Origin: Verrucomicrobiota bacterium
Lineage (GTDB): Bacteria; Verrucomicrobiota; Verrucomicrobiia; Chthoniobacterales; JAFAMB01
Assembly: GCA_019236675.1 (NCBI GenBank)
Contig: JAFAIO010000425.1
Location: 1-35,227 of the forward strand
Length of the DNA: 35,227 nucleotides
Reading direction: 5' to 3'
Numbering within the stretch: position 1 is the stretch's first letter; each line of letters begins with the position of its first letter. Positions 1 to 7,013 of the stretch are shown piece by piece. The notes under the pieces were generated by a model. That model was not told where the DNA came from. It saw only the letters and a list, made by a program, of their open reading frames with translations, and did not search any database. A program made the position numbers and the translations under genes.

Positions 1-317
1 CGCTCAGCGGCGTGTTGCAGGAAGAACTGCAGCGATCCCAAGAGGAATTTCCGGAATTTCCCGCGATGGGGATCAGCTCGACTAAATGCCCTTTTTTCCA
101 CGAGATGAATAAAGAAATCCTGGGTGAGATCTTGTGCATCCTGGCGGGTGTAACCGTGGCGTCGAATAAACGCGTAAACGGGACTGGAATAACTCCGGTA
201 GAGGCCCTCGAGAGCGGTTAGCCGTTGTTCTTCGTTGGTGGCGGCAGAGACCAAGCTCCATTGAGTGGTCTCGAATGCGAGGTGTCCCCCCGCGCTCGAA
301 CTTAGCCAACCAGTCAT
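1..317 (-). CDS. ECF-type RNA polymerase sigma factor, N-terminal part (cut by window edge)
   Basis: This reading frame is open from an ATG at 317 to the left edge and is absent from the ORF track because its stop lies outside the window. I translated it by eye to about 105 residues. It carries the opening seen in many planctomycete and verrucomicrobial ECF sigma factors (FETTQWSLVSAA, near residue 15). A sigma region 2 helix pair follows (YRSYSSPVYAFIRRHG, then DAQDLTQDFFIHLVEK), and after it the typical RGKFRKFLLGSLQFFL stretch. Region 4 would lie beyond the edge. Such proteins direct RNA polymerase to a small regulon and often sit near kinases, none of which is visible here. The start is supported by frame and family length; I see no clear ribosome binding site. 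Confidence 0.8.
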   Translation of the reverse strand, partial: MTGWLSSSAGGHLAFETTQWSLVSAATNEEQRLTALEGLYRSYSSPVYAFIRRHGYTRQDAQDLTQDFFIHLVEKRAFSRADPHRGKFRKFLLGSLQFFLQHAAE

Positions 318-368
318 GCCGCGGGGAACATACCTGAGAAGCGAGAGGTGAGAAGTGAGAAGTGCGAT

Positions 369-513
369 GTGGAGCGCTGCCTCGCTTGCGAGGCCGATGC
401 GGTCGGAACCGTGGAGCGCTGCCTCGCTTGCGAGGCCGATGCGGCCGGAACCGCGGAGCGCTGCCTCGCTTCCGCCTTCGGCGCGACAAGTTGCGAGGCC
501 GATGCGGTCGGCG
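369..513. repeat. Three tandem copies of the GAGCGCTGCCTCGC repeat, third copy in a longer form
   Basis: Units at 369-410 and 411-452 are 42 bp each and differ by about one base. They carry GGAGCGCTGCCTCGCTTGCG followed by AGGCCGATGCGG. The third unit (453 to about 513) has an extra block of about 20 bp (CCGCCTTCGGCGCGACAAGT) between CTCGCTT and GCGAGG. Both the short and the long form return as the two outer arms of the palindromic element at 2401-2805. A 7-bp periodic tract (GAGAAGT repeated) sits just before, at about 342-366. The 318-577 spacer holds these repeats and no gene that I can support. Confidence 0.85.
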
Positions 514-556
514 CTCGTCGAGCGCAATGACGATCCATTGGCCGCAGGCGGGAAAG

Positions 557-576
557 GTGCTACATTTGTGTAGCAC
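557..576. promoter_or_regulatory. Palindromic operator in front of the toxin-antitoxin pair
   Basis: GTGCTACA-TTTG-TGTAGCAC is a perfect 8-bp inverted repeat with a 4-bp centre. It ends one base before the ATG of the Phd-type antitoxin. Antitoxins of the Phd/YefM family repress their own operons by binding palindromes at the promoter, so this is the natural candidate site. It also occupies the place where a ribosome binding site would be, so a short leader or translation-level effect is possible. The function is inferred from position and symmetry. Confidence 0.6.
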
Positions 577-577
577 G

Positions 578-832
578 ATGAAAACTGCCAGCGTCCGAGA
601 ATTGCGCAATCGGTACACTGAACTCTTGAAGTGGCTCGAGGCAGGCGAAGAAATTACCATCACCCGCCGGGGCGTGGCGATTGCTCGGCTGGTGCCTGTA
701 AACAGCGCTAAAATCCGACGGACCACCGATTGGAATCAAAGCGCAGCCTTCGCTCTAGGCCGCCTAAAATTGCGGCCGCTAACGGAACAAGAAAGCGCCG
801 AGCTCCTCGACCAGAACAAAGGCCCATATTAG
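578..832 (+). CDS. Antitoxin of the Phd/YefM family
   Basis: The product is an 84-residue antitoxin expected to bind and block the PIN-domain nuclease encoded 33 bp downstream and to repress the operon. The N-terminal half matches the Phd/YefM DNA-binding fold: MKTASVRELRNRYTELLKWL, then ITITRRGVAIARLVP. The C-terminal tail from about residue 45 is the usual toxin-wrapping segment. The ORF track begins this frame at 362, but that extension only translates the intergenic repeat. The ATG at 578 gives the canonical family start, directly after the palindrome at 557-576. Confidence 0.88.
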   Translation: MKTASVRELRNRYTELLKWLEAGEEITITRRGVAIARLVPVNSAKIRRTTDWNQSAAFALGRLKLRPLTEQESAELLDQNKGPY

Positions 833-865
833 TCACCTCCGCCGCACGCACAGCAGCACTCCAAG

Positions 866-1303
866 ATGATTACCTGTGATACGTCCTTCCTTTATTCTCT
901 CTATGTGGTGGACGTTCATACCCCGCGAGCGCGGGCGAGACTGAGCCGGATGAGACGCCCCGAAGCGCTAACCATTTCTCCATTCATCGAATATGAGTTA
1001 CCGAACGCGATTCGATTGAGCGTCTTTCGGAACTTGCGGGACGCGAACACCGGCGCGACCATCTTAGCCGCTTTCGAAGCGGACCAAGCCGCCGGCAATT
1101 TTGACCGGCCGATCTGCAATCTGGCCAGCGTGCTCCAGGAAGCAAAACGCCTAAGCTCAATTTACACGATGCCCGATGGGCATAGGGCGTTCGATATTCT
1201 GCATGTCGCCACTGCCTTGCATTTAGGCGCAACCGAGTTCCTCTCGTTTGACCAAAATCAACGCAAACTGGCGGCCGCGGTAGGCCTAACGATTGGCCCT
1301 TAG
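866..1303 (+). CDS. PIN-domain ribonuclease toxin (VapC-like)
   Basis: A 145-residue PIN-domain protein, likely a Mg-dependent RNase acting as the toxin of the preceding antitoxin. The acidic residues expected for the active site are visible: D5 (ITCDTSFL), E42/E44 (FIEYELPNA), D110 (RAFDILHVATAL) and D129 (SFDQNQRKLA). Length fits VapC-type toxins (about 130-150). It follows the antitoxin gene with a 33-bp gap and no obvious terminator, consistent with an operon. It converges on pdxA, with a 7-bp periodic tract between. Antitoxins paired with PIN toxins vary, and the Phd pairing is common. The RNA target cannot be told from the sequence. Confidence 0.88.
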   Translation: MITCDTSFLYSLYVVDVHTPRARARLSRMRRPEALTISPFIEYELPNAIRLSVFRNLRDANTGATILAAFEADQAAGNFDRPICNLASVLQEAKRLSSIYTMPDGHRAFDILHVATALHLGATEFLSFDQNQRKLAAAVGLTIGP

Positions 1304-1344
1304 CAACGCCGGGAACGCGCGGGATCGCTGAGAACGAAAAACCA

Positions 1345-1379
1345 ATCACTAATCACAAATCACCTTTCACTTTTCACGC
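1345..1379. repeat. 7-bp periodic tract at the 3' end of pdxA
   Basis: The run reads as heptamers AATCACT, AATCACA, AATCACC, TTTCACT, TTTCACG. Its right end lies inside pdxA: read on the minus strand it encodes the last residues (VKSER) and the TGA stop of PdxA. The same TTTCACT word recurs at the end of the Gfo/Idh/MocA gene near 15495. Confidence 0.8.
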
Positions 1380-2355
1380 CTACCAACTCAGCCGCCAACC
1401 GCAGCGCAGCTAGCATACTTCTCTCGTCCGCTTTACCCGTGCCCGCGATGTCGAAGGCGGTCCCGTGATCAACGGATGTCCGCACAATCGGTAAACCGGC
1501 CGTCAGGTTAACTCCATCTTCAATGCCCAATACTTTAAATGGGCCGTGACCTTGGTCGTGATACATCGCCACAACCAAATCAAAACGGCCGGATGCCGCT
1601 AAATAGAAGAGCGTATCCGCTGGAAGTGGTCCTTCTACTAACCACCCCTTTTTCCGGCAGCTTTCGATCGCCGGCGCGATCTTTTCTGCCTCCTCTCCCT
1701 CACCAAAAATCCCGTTCTCGCCCGCATGCGGATTGATCCCACAAACACCGATGCGCGGTTCGCCGCGACCCAACAACATTTGGCGCCCCCGAGCGATGGT
1801 CCGCTCCACCAAAGCCGCGTCGATTTTGCGAATGGCTTCCGCTAAACCGACGTGTGCAGTGACATGAATTATTTTGAGCTTTGGACCCACTAACATTAGC
1901 GACACTTCTCGGGTCCCAGTTAGCTCTGCCAAGATCTCTGTGTGCCCAGGATAACGATGACCGGCAAGATGGAGCGCTTCTTTGTTCAATGGTGCGGTGC
2001 AGATCGCATCAATCCCGCGGTCCAGCGCCAGTTGGATCGCTCTCTCGAGAAAGCGAAAGGCTGCTTCCCCGCACGCTGCCGATAGCCGGCCAAACGGCGT
2101 TTCTTTCGGAACCAAAGCCAGATCCAGACAATCAATTTCTGAACGATGAAATCTGGCTTTTGCTAATCGAAAAATTGGCCGGACCGGCTTCGACGACTTC
2201 AGGATTCCCGCCGCGACCTCTAACCGCCTGGCGTCTCCGATCACCAGCGGCCGGCAAACCTCGTAAGGGCCGCGGTGCGCCAAGGCTTTGATGATCACCT
2301 CCGGCCCGACTCCCGCCGGATCGCCCATGGTAATGCCAATGATCGGAAGAGACAT
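1360..2355 (-). CDS. pdxA: 4-hydroxythreonine-4-phosphate dehydrogenase
   Basis: PdxA oxidises 4-phosphohydroxy-L-threonine with NAD(P) in the DXP-dependent branch of pyridoxal phosphate synthesis; its product is joined to deoxyxylulose phosphate by PdxJ. The 331-residue protein begins with the typical IIGITMGDPAGVGPEV. It has the three metal-binding histidines in family context: H168 (VTAHVGL), H210 (GINPHAGE) and H266 (MYHDQGHGPFK). GHRYPGHTE near 132-140 and the C-terminal RTSVDHGTAFDIAG motif are also present. Length is normal. The final residues and stop are supplied by the 7-bp periodic tract at 1345-1379. No pdxJ is near. Some PdxA paralogues act in catabolism, but nothing here suggests that. 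Confidence 0.96.
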   Translation of the reverse strand: MSLPIIGITMGDPAGVGPEVIIKALAHRGPYEVCRPLVIGDARRLEVAAGILKSSKPVRPIFRLAKARFHRSEIDCLDLALVPKETPFGRLSAACGEAAFRFLERAIQLALDRGIDAICTAPLNKEALHLAGHRYPGHTEILAELTGTREVSLMLVGPKLKIIHVTAHVGLAEAIRKIDAALVERTIARGRQMLLGRGEPRIGVCGINPHAGENGIFGEGEEAEKIAPAIESCRKKGWLVEGPLPADTLFYLAASGRFDLVVAMYHDQGHGPFKVLGIEDGVNLTAGLPIVRTSVDHGTAFDIAGTGKADERSMLAALRLAAELVGVKSER

Positions 2356-2360
2356 AATGA

Positions 2361-2398
2361 GAGGATATAGGAGCTAGGAGCTAGAATCTAGGAGGGAC
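2361..2398. repeat. AGGAGCT heptamer tract upstream of pdxA
   Basis: Just 5' of the pdxA start the sequence runs AGGAGCT, AGGAGCT, AGAATCT, AGGAGGG. It is the same word, including the variant AGAATCT unit, as the tracts at the 3' end of plsX (about 3918-3960) and on both flanks of the palindrome at 19159-19377. It abuts the left end of the 2401-2805 element. Confidence 0.75.
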
Positions 2399-2400
2399 AG

Positions 2401-2805
2401 CCGTGGAGCGCTGCCTCGCTTGCGAGGCCGATGCGGTCGGAACCGTGGAGGGGAGCCGCTTTTACCCGCACCCAATTTGCACGGACATTCTTGAAACCCC
2501 CGGGTTTACTAGTTGGACGTGTCCGAGCAAGCGGCTCCCGCGAACGTCTACTGACGGCCCTGCCTCACCGCGATTCATTTCGTTTCCTACCAAAGCGATA
2601 CGACAAGCCAAACCGCATCGTGGGACGTTTCCGGGAGCCGCCTGCTAGACAAACGTCTCAGAAATACGACGGTTTGTTGCACAATCAGCTCAGGTTACGG
2701 GCAACCTTCAAAAGCGGCTCCCCTCCATGGGTGTCGACCGCATCGGCCTCGCAACTTGTCGGGCTGAAGGCTCAGCGAAGGCGGAAGCGAGGCAACGCTC
2801 CACGG
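2401..2805. repeat. 405-bp nested palindromic element between pdxA and the aldo/keto reductase gene
   Basis: The outer arms are the GAGCGCTGCCTCGC repeat: short form at 2401-2444, long form inverted at 2731-2805. Inside lies an exact 18-bp inverted repeat, TGGAGGGGAGCCGCTTTT at 2446-2463 against 2710-2727. Deeper still is a third pair, GCGGCTCCCG near 2531 against CGGGAGCCGC near 2632. The core has no gene I can support; the ORFs 2431-3093 and 2727-2999 only read through it. This accounts for most of the 2356-2833 spacer. Confidence 0.85.
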
Positions 2806-2833
2806 TTGCTTCACCTATCACCTGTCACTTCGC

Positions 2834-3832
2834 TCACGCCTCTGTCGCTTCCACCGCGCTTCGCAGCGCTTTCAGGTCCGCTGGCGTTAACTCGATCTCT
2901 CCGGCTTTCGCATTGGCGATCGCTTGTTCGCCGTTACGCGCTCCTACCAGTGCATGCGTGCAGCCGGGTTGCGATACGGTCCAGGCAATCACGACCTGAG
3001 AAATCGTCGCTCCTTTTTCCTCAGCTACAACTTCTACCGCCTTCAACAATTGATCGACTTTCGGCCGGTTCTCCGGCTGGTACCAAGGGTTAGCCAATCG
3101 GACGTCGCCTCGATTGAATTTACGATTGGCGTCGATTTTTCCGCTCAAGATTCCCAAGGCCAATGGCGAGTAAGCCAGAAAGGCGACATGGTTTTCCGCG
3201 CAGAAAGCCAAATTAGTAGGCTCATGTTGCCGCTGTAGCATGGAGTATTGTTCCTGGTCGGTATCCAATTGCCCAACAGACAGGTAACGCCGCATCTGTT
3301 CCGGCGTGGCATTCGAACAACCAATTGCCCGGATCTTGCCTTCTTCCTTTAGCCGAACCAATTCAGCCATGGCATCCTCGGTTGCGGTCGTCGCATCTTG
3401 CCAGTGGGTTTGATAAAGATCGACCCGGTCCGTCTGTAATCGTTTCAGGCTCTGTTCAATTTCGTAGCGGATCTCTTTGGGCCGAAGATTCTTGTAGACC
3501 TTGTACTTCACTTCATCATCAGCGCGCCCATGCTGGTCGCCTTCAAAAAATTTCTCTCCCTCTTCGCTCCACCAATTTAAACCGCACTTAGTGGCCAAAA
3601 CCACTTTATCGCGGCGGTCCTTGATCGCTTCGCCAACCACGCTCTCCGAGTGGCCGTAACCATACATTGGCGCGGTATCGATCAAATTGATCCCATGATC
3701 GATCGCCGCATGAATTGCTCCTACGGGGTCGTTCCGGTCAGTCCCACCCCACATCCAGCCCCCCAGTGCCCACGCTCCGAAACCAACCACCGATGCTTCA
3801 ATTCCTGAATTTCCAAGAGTTCGATATCTCAT
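2834..3832 (-). CDS. Aldo/keto reductase
   Basis: An NADPH-dependent reductase of the aldo/keto reductase superfamily, about 332 residues from the ATG at 3832 (MRYRTLGNSGIEASVVGFGA), the usual family opening. The ORF track extends to a GTG at 3868, which adds residues not expected in the family. The catalytic tetrad is visible: Asp and Tyr in IDTAPMYGYGHSE, Lys in VVLATKCGL, and His in YQTHWQD. The C-terminal GARNGEQAIANAKA segment fits cofactor binding. The substrate cannot be predicted. Its TGA stop lies in a 7-bp periodic tract (CACCTAT, CACCTGT, CACTTCG) next to the element at 2401-2805. The upstream neighbour is plsX on the same strand, with a repeat tract between. Confidence 0.92.
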   Translation of the reverse strand: MRYRTLGNSGIEASVVGFGAWALGGWMWGGTDRNDPVGAIHAAIDHGINLIDTAPMYGYGHSESVVGEAIKDRRDKVVLATKCGLNWWSEEGEKFFEGDQHGRADDEVKYKVYKNLRPKEIRYEIEQSLKRLQTDRVDLYQTHWQDATTATEDAMAELVRLKEEGKIRAIGCSNATPEQMRRYLSVGQLDTDQEQYSMLQRQHEPTNLAFCAENHVAFLAYSPLALGILSGKIDANRKFNRGDVRLANPWYQPENRPKVDQLLKAVEVVAEEKGATISQVVIAWTVSQPGCTHALVGARNGEQAIANAKAGEIELTPADLKALRSAVEATEA

Positions 3833-3914
3833 AAGCCCGAGCCCGCAATAAGCCGGTTCCATGGACACGGCAAGGATTCATACAGCGTGGCCCGAGAATC
3901 GTCGCCAAACCGGC

Positions 3915-3962
3915 TCTACCCTCCTAGCTCCTAGGATTCTAGCTCCCAGCTCCTACCTCCTT
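3915..3962. repeat. AGGAGCT heptamer tract overlapping the 3' end of plsX
   Basis: On the plus strand this reads CCTCCTAGCTCCTAGGATTC and then TAGCTCC, CAGCTCC, TACCTCC. On the minus strand the same bases encode the last PlsX residues (EVGAGS) and the TAG stop. It is the same word family as 2361-2398 and 19126-19425. Confidence 0.8.
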
Positions 3963-4967
3963 GAGGCTCACCTCACAGGCTTCGATCTCTTTGGTAATTT
4001 GAGGGTTGAGTTCGTACTTGATCGAGTCCGCAGCCGCCCGAATCGCGTTTTTGATCGCTAACGGAGAGCTGGCTCCGTGCGCGATAATGCAGATACCGTT
4101 GACTCCCAACAATTGGCTGCCCCCGTAGGTATCCGGATTCATTTTCCGGCGGATAGTTTGGAATGCGCCTTTGGCAAACGAGGCGCCTAATTTGCGGATA
4201 GGGTTTTTGAAAAGCTGATGCCTTAGAGACGCGAAAATAGCCAGAGCGGCTGCTTCGGCCGTTTTGAGCACGACATTACCGGTGAAGCCATCGCACACCA
4301 CAACATCAACCGGATTCGCAAATAGATCGAAGCCCTCAATGTTCCCGTAGAAATTCAGCCGGGTCCGTTTCAATAATTTGAACGCTTCTTTAGTGGTTTC
4401 GTTCCCGAGTGTGTCCTCCTCGCCGATGGACATTAGCCCGATCCTCGGATTCTGGCGTCCGAGGACATAACGGGCGTAAATGCTGCCCATAATCGCGAAT
4501 TGGACCATGTGATGAGCATCGGAATCAGGGTTGGCGCCTGCATCGATCAGCACGAACACTTTGGTTTCAGTCGGAATCAGACAAGCAACCGCGGGCCTAA
4601 TCACACCGGGAAGAGTTCGCAGCTTCAGAACGGAAGCCGCTACAACCGCTCCAGTGTGGCCGGCGGAGACCATGGCCTGGACCGTACGATTTTTGACCAG
4701 GTCGATCGATCGCGACACGGATGAATCTTTCTTCTGCCGGATAGCTCTGGCAGCGGATTCATGCATGTCGACCACCTCGGTAGCGTGAAAAATCTCGATG
4801 CGCGAGTCCTGACATCCGACCCGCTGCAATTCGGCTTCGATCGCTGGGGTACTGCCCACCAAAACCAGCTTTTCAATCTCTGGCAGGGCTTTGAGCGCCA
4901 AGGCAGCACCCTCAATAGTATTTTTCGGGGCGTAATCGCCGCCCATCGCATCTAACGCAATTCTCAT
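3939..4967 (-). CDS. plsX: Phosphate acyltransferase PlsX
   Basis: PlsX converts acyl-ACP to acyl-phosphate, the acyl donor used by PlsY in membrane phospholipid synthesis; it is a peripheral membrane enzyme. The ATG at 4967 gives the family start MRIALDAMGGDYAPK and a 342-residue protein of normal length. The longer ORF start at 5033 adds an unrelated leader. Family motifs include MVSAGHTGAVVAAS, LIDAGANPDSDAHHMVQFA, NIEGFDLFANPVDVVVCDGFTGNV and AHGASSP. The C-terminal VGAGS and stop come from a repeat tract. In many bacteria plsX is paired with rpmF or fabH; here it lies downstream of the PhoH-like gene with a 121-bp gap holding a TGGCTAT heptamer tract. Confidence 0.96.
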   Translation of the reverse strand: MRIALDAMGGDYAPKNTIEGAALALKALPEIEKLVLVGSTPAIEAELQRVGCQDSRIEIFHATEVVDMHESAARAIRQKKDSSVSRSIDLVKNRTVQAMVSAGHTGAVVAASVLKLRTLPGVIRPAVACLIPTETKVFVLIDAGANPDSDAHHMVQFAIMGSIYARYVLGRQNPRIGLMSIGEEDTLGNETTKEAFKLLKRTRLNFYGNIEGFDLFANPVDVVVCDGFTGNVVLKTAEAAALAIFASLRHQLFKNPIRKLGASFAKGAFQTIRRKMNPDTYGGSQLLGVNGICIIAHGASSPLAIKNAIRAAADSIKYELNPQITKEIEACEVSLKEVGAGS

Positions 4968-5048
4968 GGGCAGCAGTGGTAAAAGAGAACGGACAACACA
5001 GCCGGATGCTATCGACGTTGGGAGTCCTAGCAACCGAAAAAACAGCGA

Positions 5049-5088
5049 ATTGGCTATTGGTTATCTGCTATTGGCTATTCGCGCAGCG
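5049..5088. repeat. TGGCTAT heptamer tract between the phoH-like gene and plsX
   Basis: The run reads TGGCTAT, TGGTTAT, CTGCTAT, TGGCTAT with a strict 7-bp period. It abuts the stop codon of the PhoH-like gene (5089). The same word is found inverted on itself in the spacer upstream of the fmdB-like gene (about 6880-6957). Confidence 0.75.
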
Positions 5089-6594
5089 CTACATCAACGA
5101 TGCGCCTGCTTCCGCCAGCGCGCTACGTTCCCCTTTCGTCAGGCAAACGTGAGCGGTGATCGCTTGATTCTTCAGCCGGTTACGGGTGTAGACCAGACCG
5201 TTAGAACGGCTATCGACATACGGATTATCGATCTGCGCCGGGTCACCCACCATAACGAGCTTGGAGCCTTTCGACATGCGTGTGACCACCGTCTTCGCCT
5301 CCAGTGGGGTCAATTGCTGGGCTTCATCCAGAACGAAATAGCGTTTCGGGATTGAGCGCCCACGGATATAGCAAAGGGCCTCAATTTCAACGACTCCTTG
5401 GTCGATCAATAGTTCGTACGGTCTAAGCTGCGGAATCGGTGCAGCCATTCCGTTCAGCTCCGCTCTATTCCGTTTTATTTTTTTTGAGCAGTCGGACGGC
5501 AAATTAGGCGGGAGCAACAACTCGAACGCGTCGTAGATCGACTGTAACCACGGCTTCATTTTTTCGTTCAGCGTGCCTGGCAGATAGCCAAGGGTGTCAC
5601 CCATAGCCACCACCGGCCGGCTCACCGTGATCCCACTGAAGACGTCGCTCCAGTAAAGGTGCAATCCCGCGGCGACCGCCAACAACGTTTTGCCGGTGCC
5701 AGCCGGTCCGTAGCAGGTGACTAACGCTATCTCCGGATCCAGCAACGCATCCAGCAAACACTGCTGACCCAGATTCATCGGTTTCAAATGGACTCCGCGC
5801 GGGTTCGTCAGCGCAGGTGGAAGATTTAACCGCCGGCAGAGGCCGCCTCCAAAATGTCTCGCCGGCATTAATTTGTTATCACCGCCGGAGAGGAACACAT
5901 ATTCATTCAGGGCCAGGCCTGCGGCCGGTTTGGAATCGAGCTGCAGTTCACGCGAACTGGCAAACCGCTGCAGACTCTTGGGATCGACCTCGACGACCGG
6001 ATGCCCATAATCTTCGACATCCGCTAAAGCGACTTTATCATTCTCGTAATCCTGAGCCTCGATGCCGATGGCAAGCGCCTTCAGCTGCATGTTCAGGTCT
6101 TTAGTGACGAGAATCGTGCGCTCCAAGTGCTTGCTCTGGACATACAGGCAAAAGGCTAGGATCCGGTTATCCGGATGCTCGAGGTCGCGGAACGTTTGTT
6201 GAAACCGGCGAAACTCCTTGTTAGTCCGGAGGTCTCCGAGAAATTCATTCACCGCGATCCGGATAGTCCCGCCCCCGGGAGTCTTAGCTCCGTTTGTCAC
6301 CAGTTTGCGATTCTGATTAAAACAGCGAGATAAGAACCGGTGGACTGCACGAGCGTTTGCTCCTCGCTCGCTCTGTTCGTTTTTGAATTTGTCGGTCTCG
6401 CCGAGCACGTCGATCGGGATCCAAACGTGATTATCGGCAAATCGATAAACGGAATGGGGATCATGCAGCAGTACGTTGGTATCAAGAACGTAGTTCTTGA
6501 TCTGACTGGTATGACCGTTCCGCGAACCGCTCGGCACAACTGTCGACCGAGCCGATTCCTGAAAGAGCCCAGGCTGGGTATCCGTCGTAGACAT
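5089..6594 (-). CDS. PIN domain plus PhoH-like ATPase (YlaK type)
   Basis: A two-domain protein of about 501 residues from the ATG at 6594, ten bases after the fmdB-like stop. Residues about 30-165 form a PIN RNase domain (NYVLDTNVLLHDP, then RTILVTKDLNMQLKALA). Residues about 265-500 are a PhoH ATPase with Walker A GPAGTGKT (about 296-303), Walker B YFVLDEAQQLTP (about 419-430) and the typical VTRMSKGSKLVMVGDPAQID. PIN-PhoH proteins are described as RNA helicase/nuclease enzymes in RNA turnover. The 25 extra residues offered by the ORF track would overlap the fmdB-like gene in another frame and are unlikely. It probably forms one transcript with the fmdB-like gene. Confidence 0.92.
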   Translation of the reverse strand: MSTTDTQPGLFQESARSTVVPSGSRNGHTSQIKNYVLDTNVLLHDPHSVYRFADNHVWIPIDVLGETDKFKNEQSERGANARAVHRFLSRCFNQNRKLVTNGAKTPGGGTIRIAVNEFLGDLRTNKEFRRFQQTFRDLEHPDNRILAFCLYVQSKHLERTILVTKDLNMQLKALAIGIEAQDYENDKVALADVEDYGHPVVEVDPKSLQRFASSRELQLDSKPAAGLALNEYVFLSGGDNKLMPARHFGGGLCRRLNLPPALTNPRGVHLKPMNLGQQCLLDALLDPEIALVTCYGPAGTGKTLLAVAAGLHLYWSDVFSGITVSRPVVAMGDTLGYLPGTLNEKMKPWLQSIYDAFELLLPPNLPSDCSKKIKRNRAELNGMAAPIPQLRPYELLIDQGVVEIEALCYIRGRSIPKRYFVLDEAQQLTPLEAKTVVTRMSKGSKLVMVGDPAQIDNPYVDSRSNGLVYTRNRLKNQAITAHVCLTKGERSALAEAGASLM

Positions 6595-6604
6595 TAAAGC
6601 TACG

Positions 6605-6838
6605 CTAACAACATCCGCAGTGGCCGGAGCCACACGAGTGCGAGGAGGATGACCCTGATGAAGGAGCATTCTTGGGCCCTGTCATGAGCCCGAAGCCGCC
6701 GGAAATGACACGCCGTACAGGCTGTCCGGTTTCGGGATCGTGAGTCAGCGGCGCATCGAGCATGCTCTGCCGAACCTCAAACCTCCGCGCTGGAATCTCT
6801 GCGGAGTCGGGCACCGTCTCATAGATGTAGGTGGCCAT
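6605..6838 (-). CDS. FmdB/zinc-ribbon-family small protein lacking the N-terminal cysteines
   Basis: A 77-residue protein from the ATG at 6838 (MATYIYETVP). The body follows the FmdB regulatory-protein pattern: ARRFEVRQSMLDAPLTHDPE and then GQPVRRVISGGFGLM. The CxxC pairs that usually bind zinc are replaced (no Cys before residue 60), while the C-terminal tail is rich in Cys, Ser and Gly (SHSCGSGHCGCC). Zinc binding through the usual ribbon is therefore unlikely, although the tail could bind metal. The longer ORF to 6919 reads through repeat DNA. Only 10 bp separate it from the PIN-PhoH gene. The function of this family is poorly known. Confidence 0.8.
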   Translation of the reverse strand: MATYIYETVPDSAEIPARRFEVRQSMLDAPLTHDPETGQPVRRVISGGFGLMTGPKNAPSSGSSSSHSCGSGHCGCC

Positions 6839-6879
6839 GACGACTGAAGATACTACAGATTGTGGCGCGGATGGCAAGC

Positions 6880-6957
6880 GCGAAGCGCGCATATGCAATA
6901 GACAATAGCCAATAGCCAAAAATGCCCCTACCCCTTGGCTATTGGATATGCGTTATG
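6880..6957. repeat. Inverted CAATAGC heptamer element upstream of the fmdB-like gene
   Basis: The left arm reads GCGCATATGCAATAGA, then CAATAGC, CAATAGC, CAA. The right arm is TTGGCTATTGG followed by ATATGCGTTATGCGC. The two arms pair with each other around a short core (AAATGCCCCTACCCC). The outer part of both arms is GCGCATA-like and the inner part is the heptamer word, so this is a two-shell palindrome lying between divergent genes. Confidence 0.75.
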
Positions 6958-7013
6958 CGCCGTGATGCGCACAGCGCTTGACAACCGTTCTCATCCCGAA
7001 CAATTGGTCATCC

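Noticed and set aside
369-513. Possible CRISPR array (three similar units in tandem)
   Set aside because: Units are directly adjacent with no unique spacers, and the same word serves as arms of a palindrome elsewhere.
82-726. 214-residue minus-strand ORF spanning the repeat cluster
   Set aside because: Its repetitive RKRGSAPRFRPHRP stretches are just the GAGCGCTGCC repeat translated, and it overlaps both the antitoxin gene and the ECF sigma gene, whose frame is far more convincing.
2431-3093. 220-residue plus-strand ORF
   Set aside because: It reads through the palindromic element and the antisense of the aldo/keto reductase gene; composition is not protein-like.
6978-7013. Upstream TTG start for the SDR gene
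   Set aside because: The 12 added residues are outside the family pattern and the TTG is part of a TTGACA hexamer; ATG 7014 fits better.
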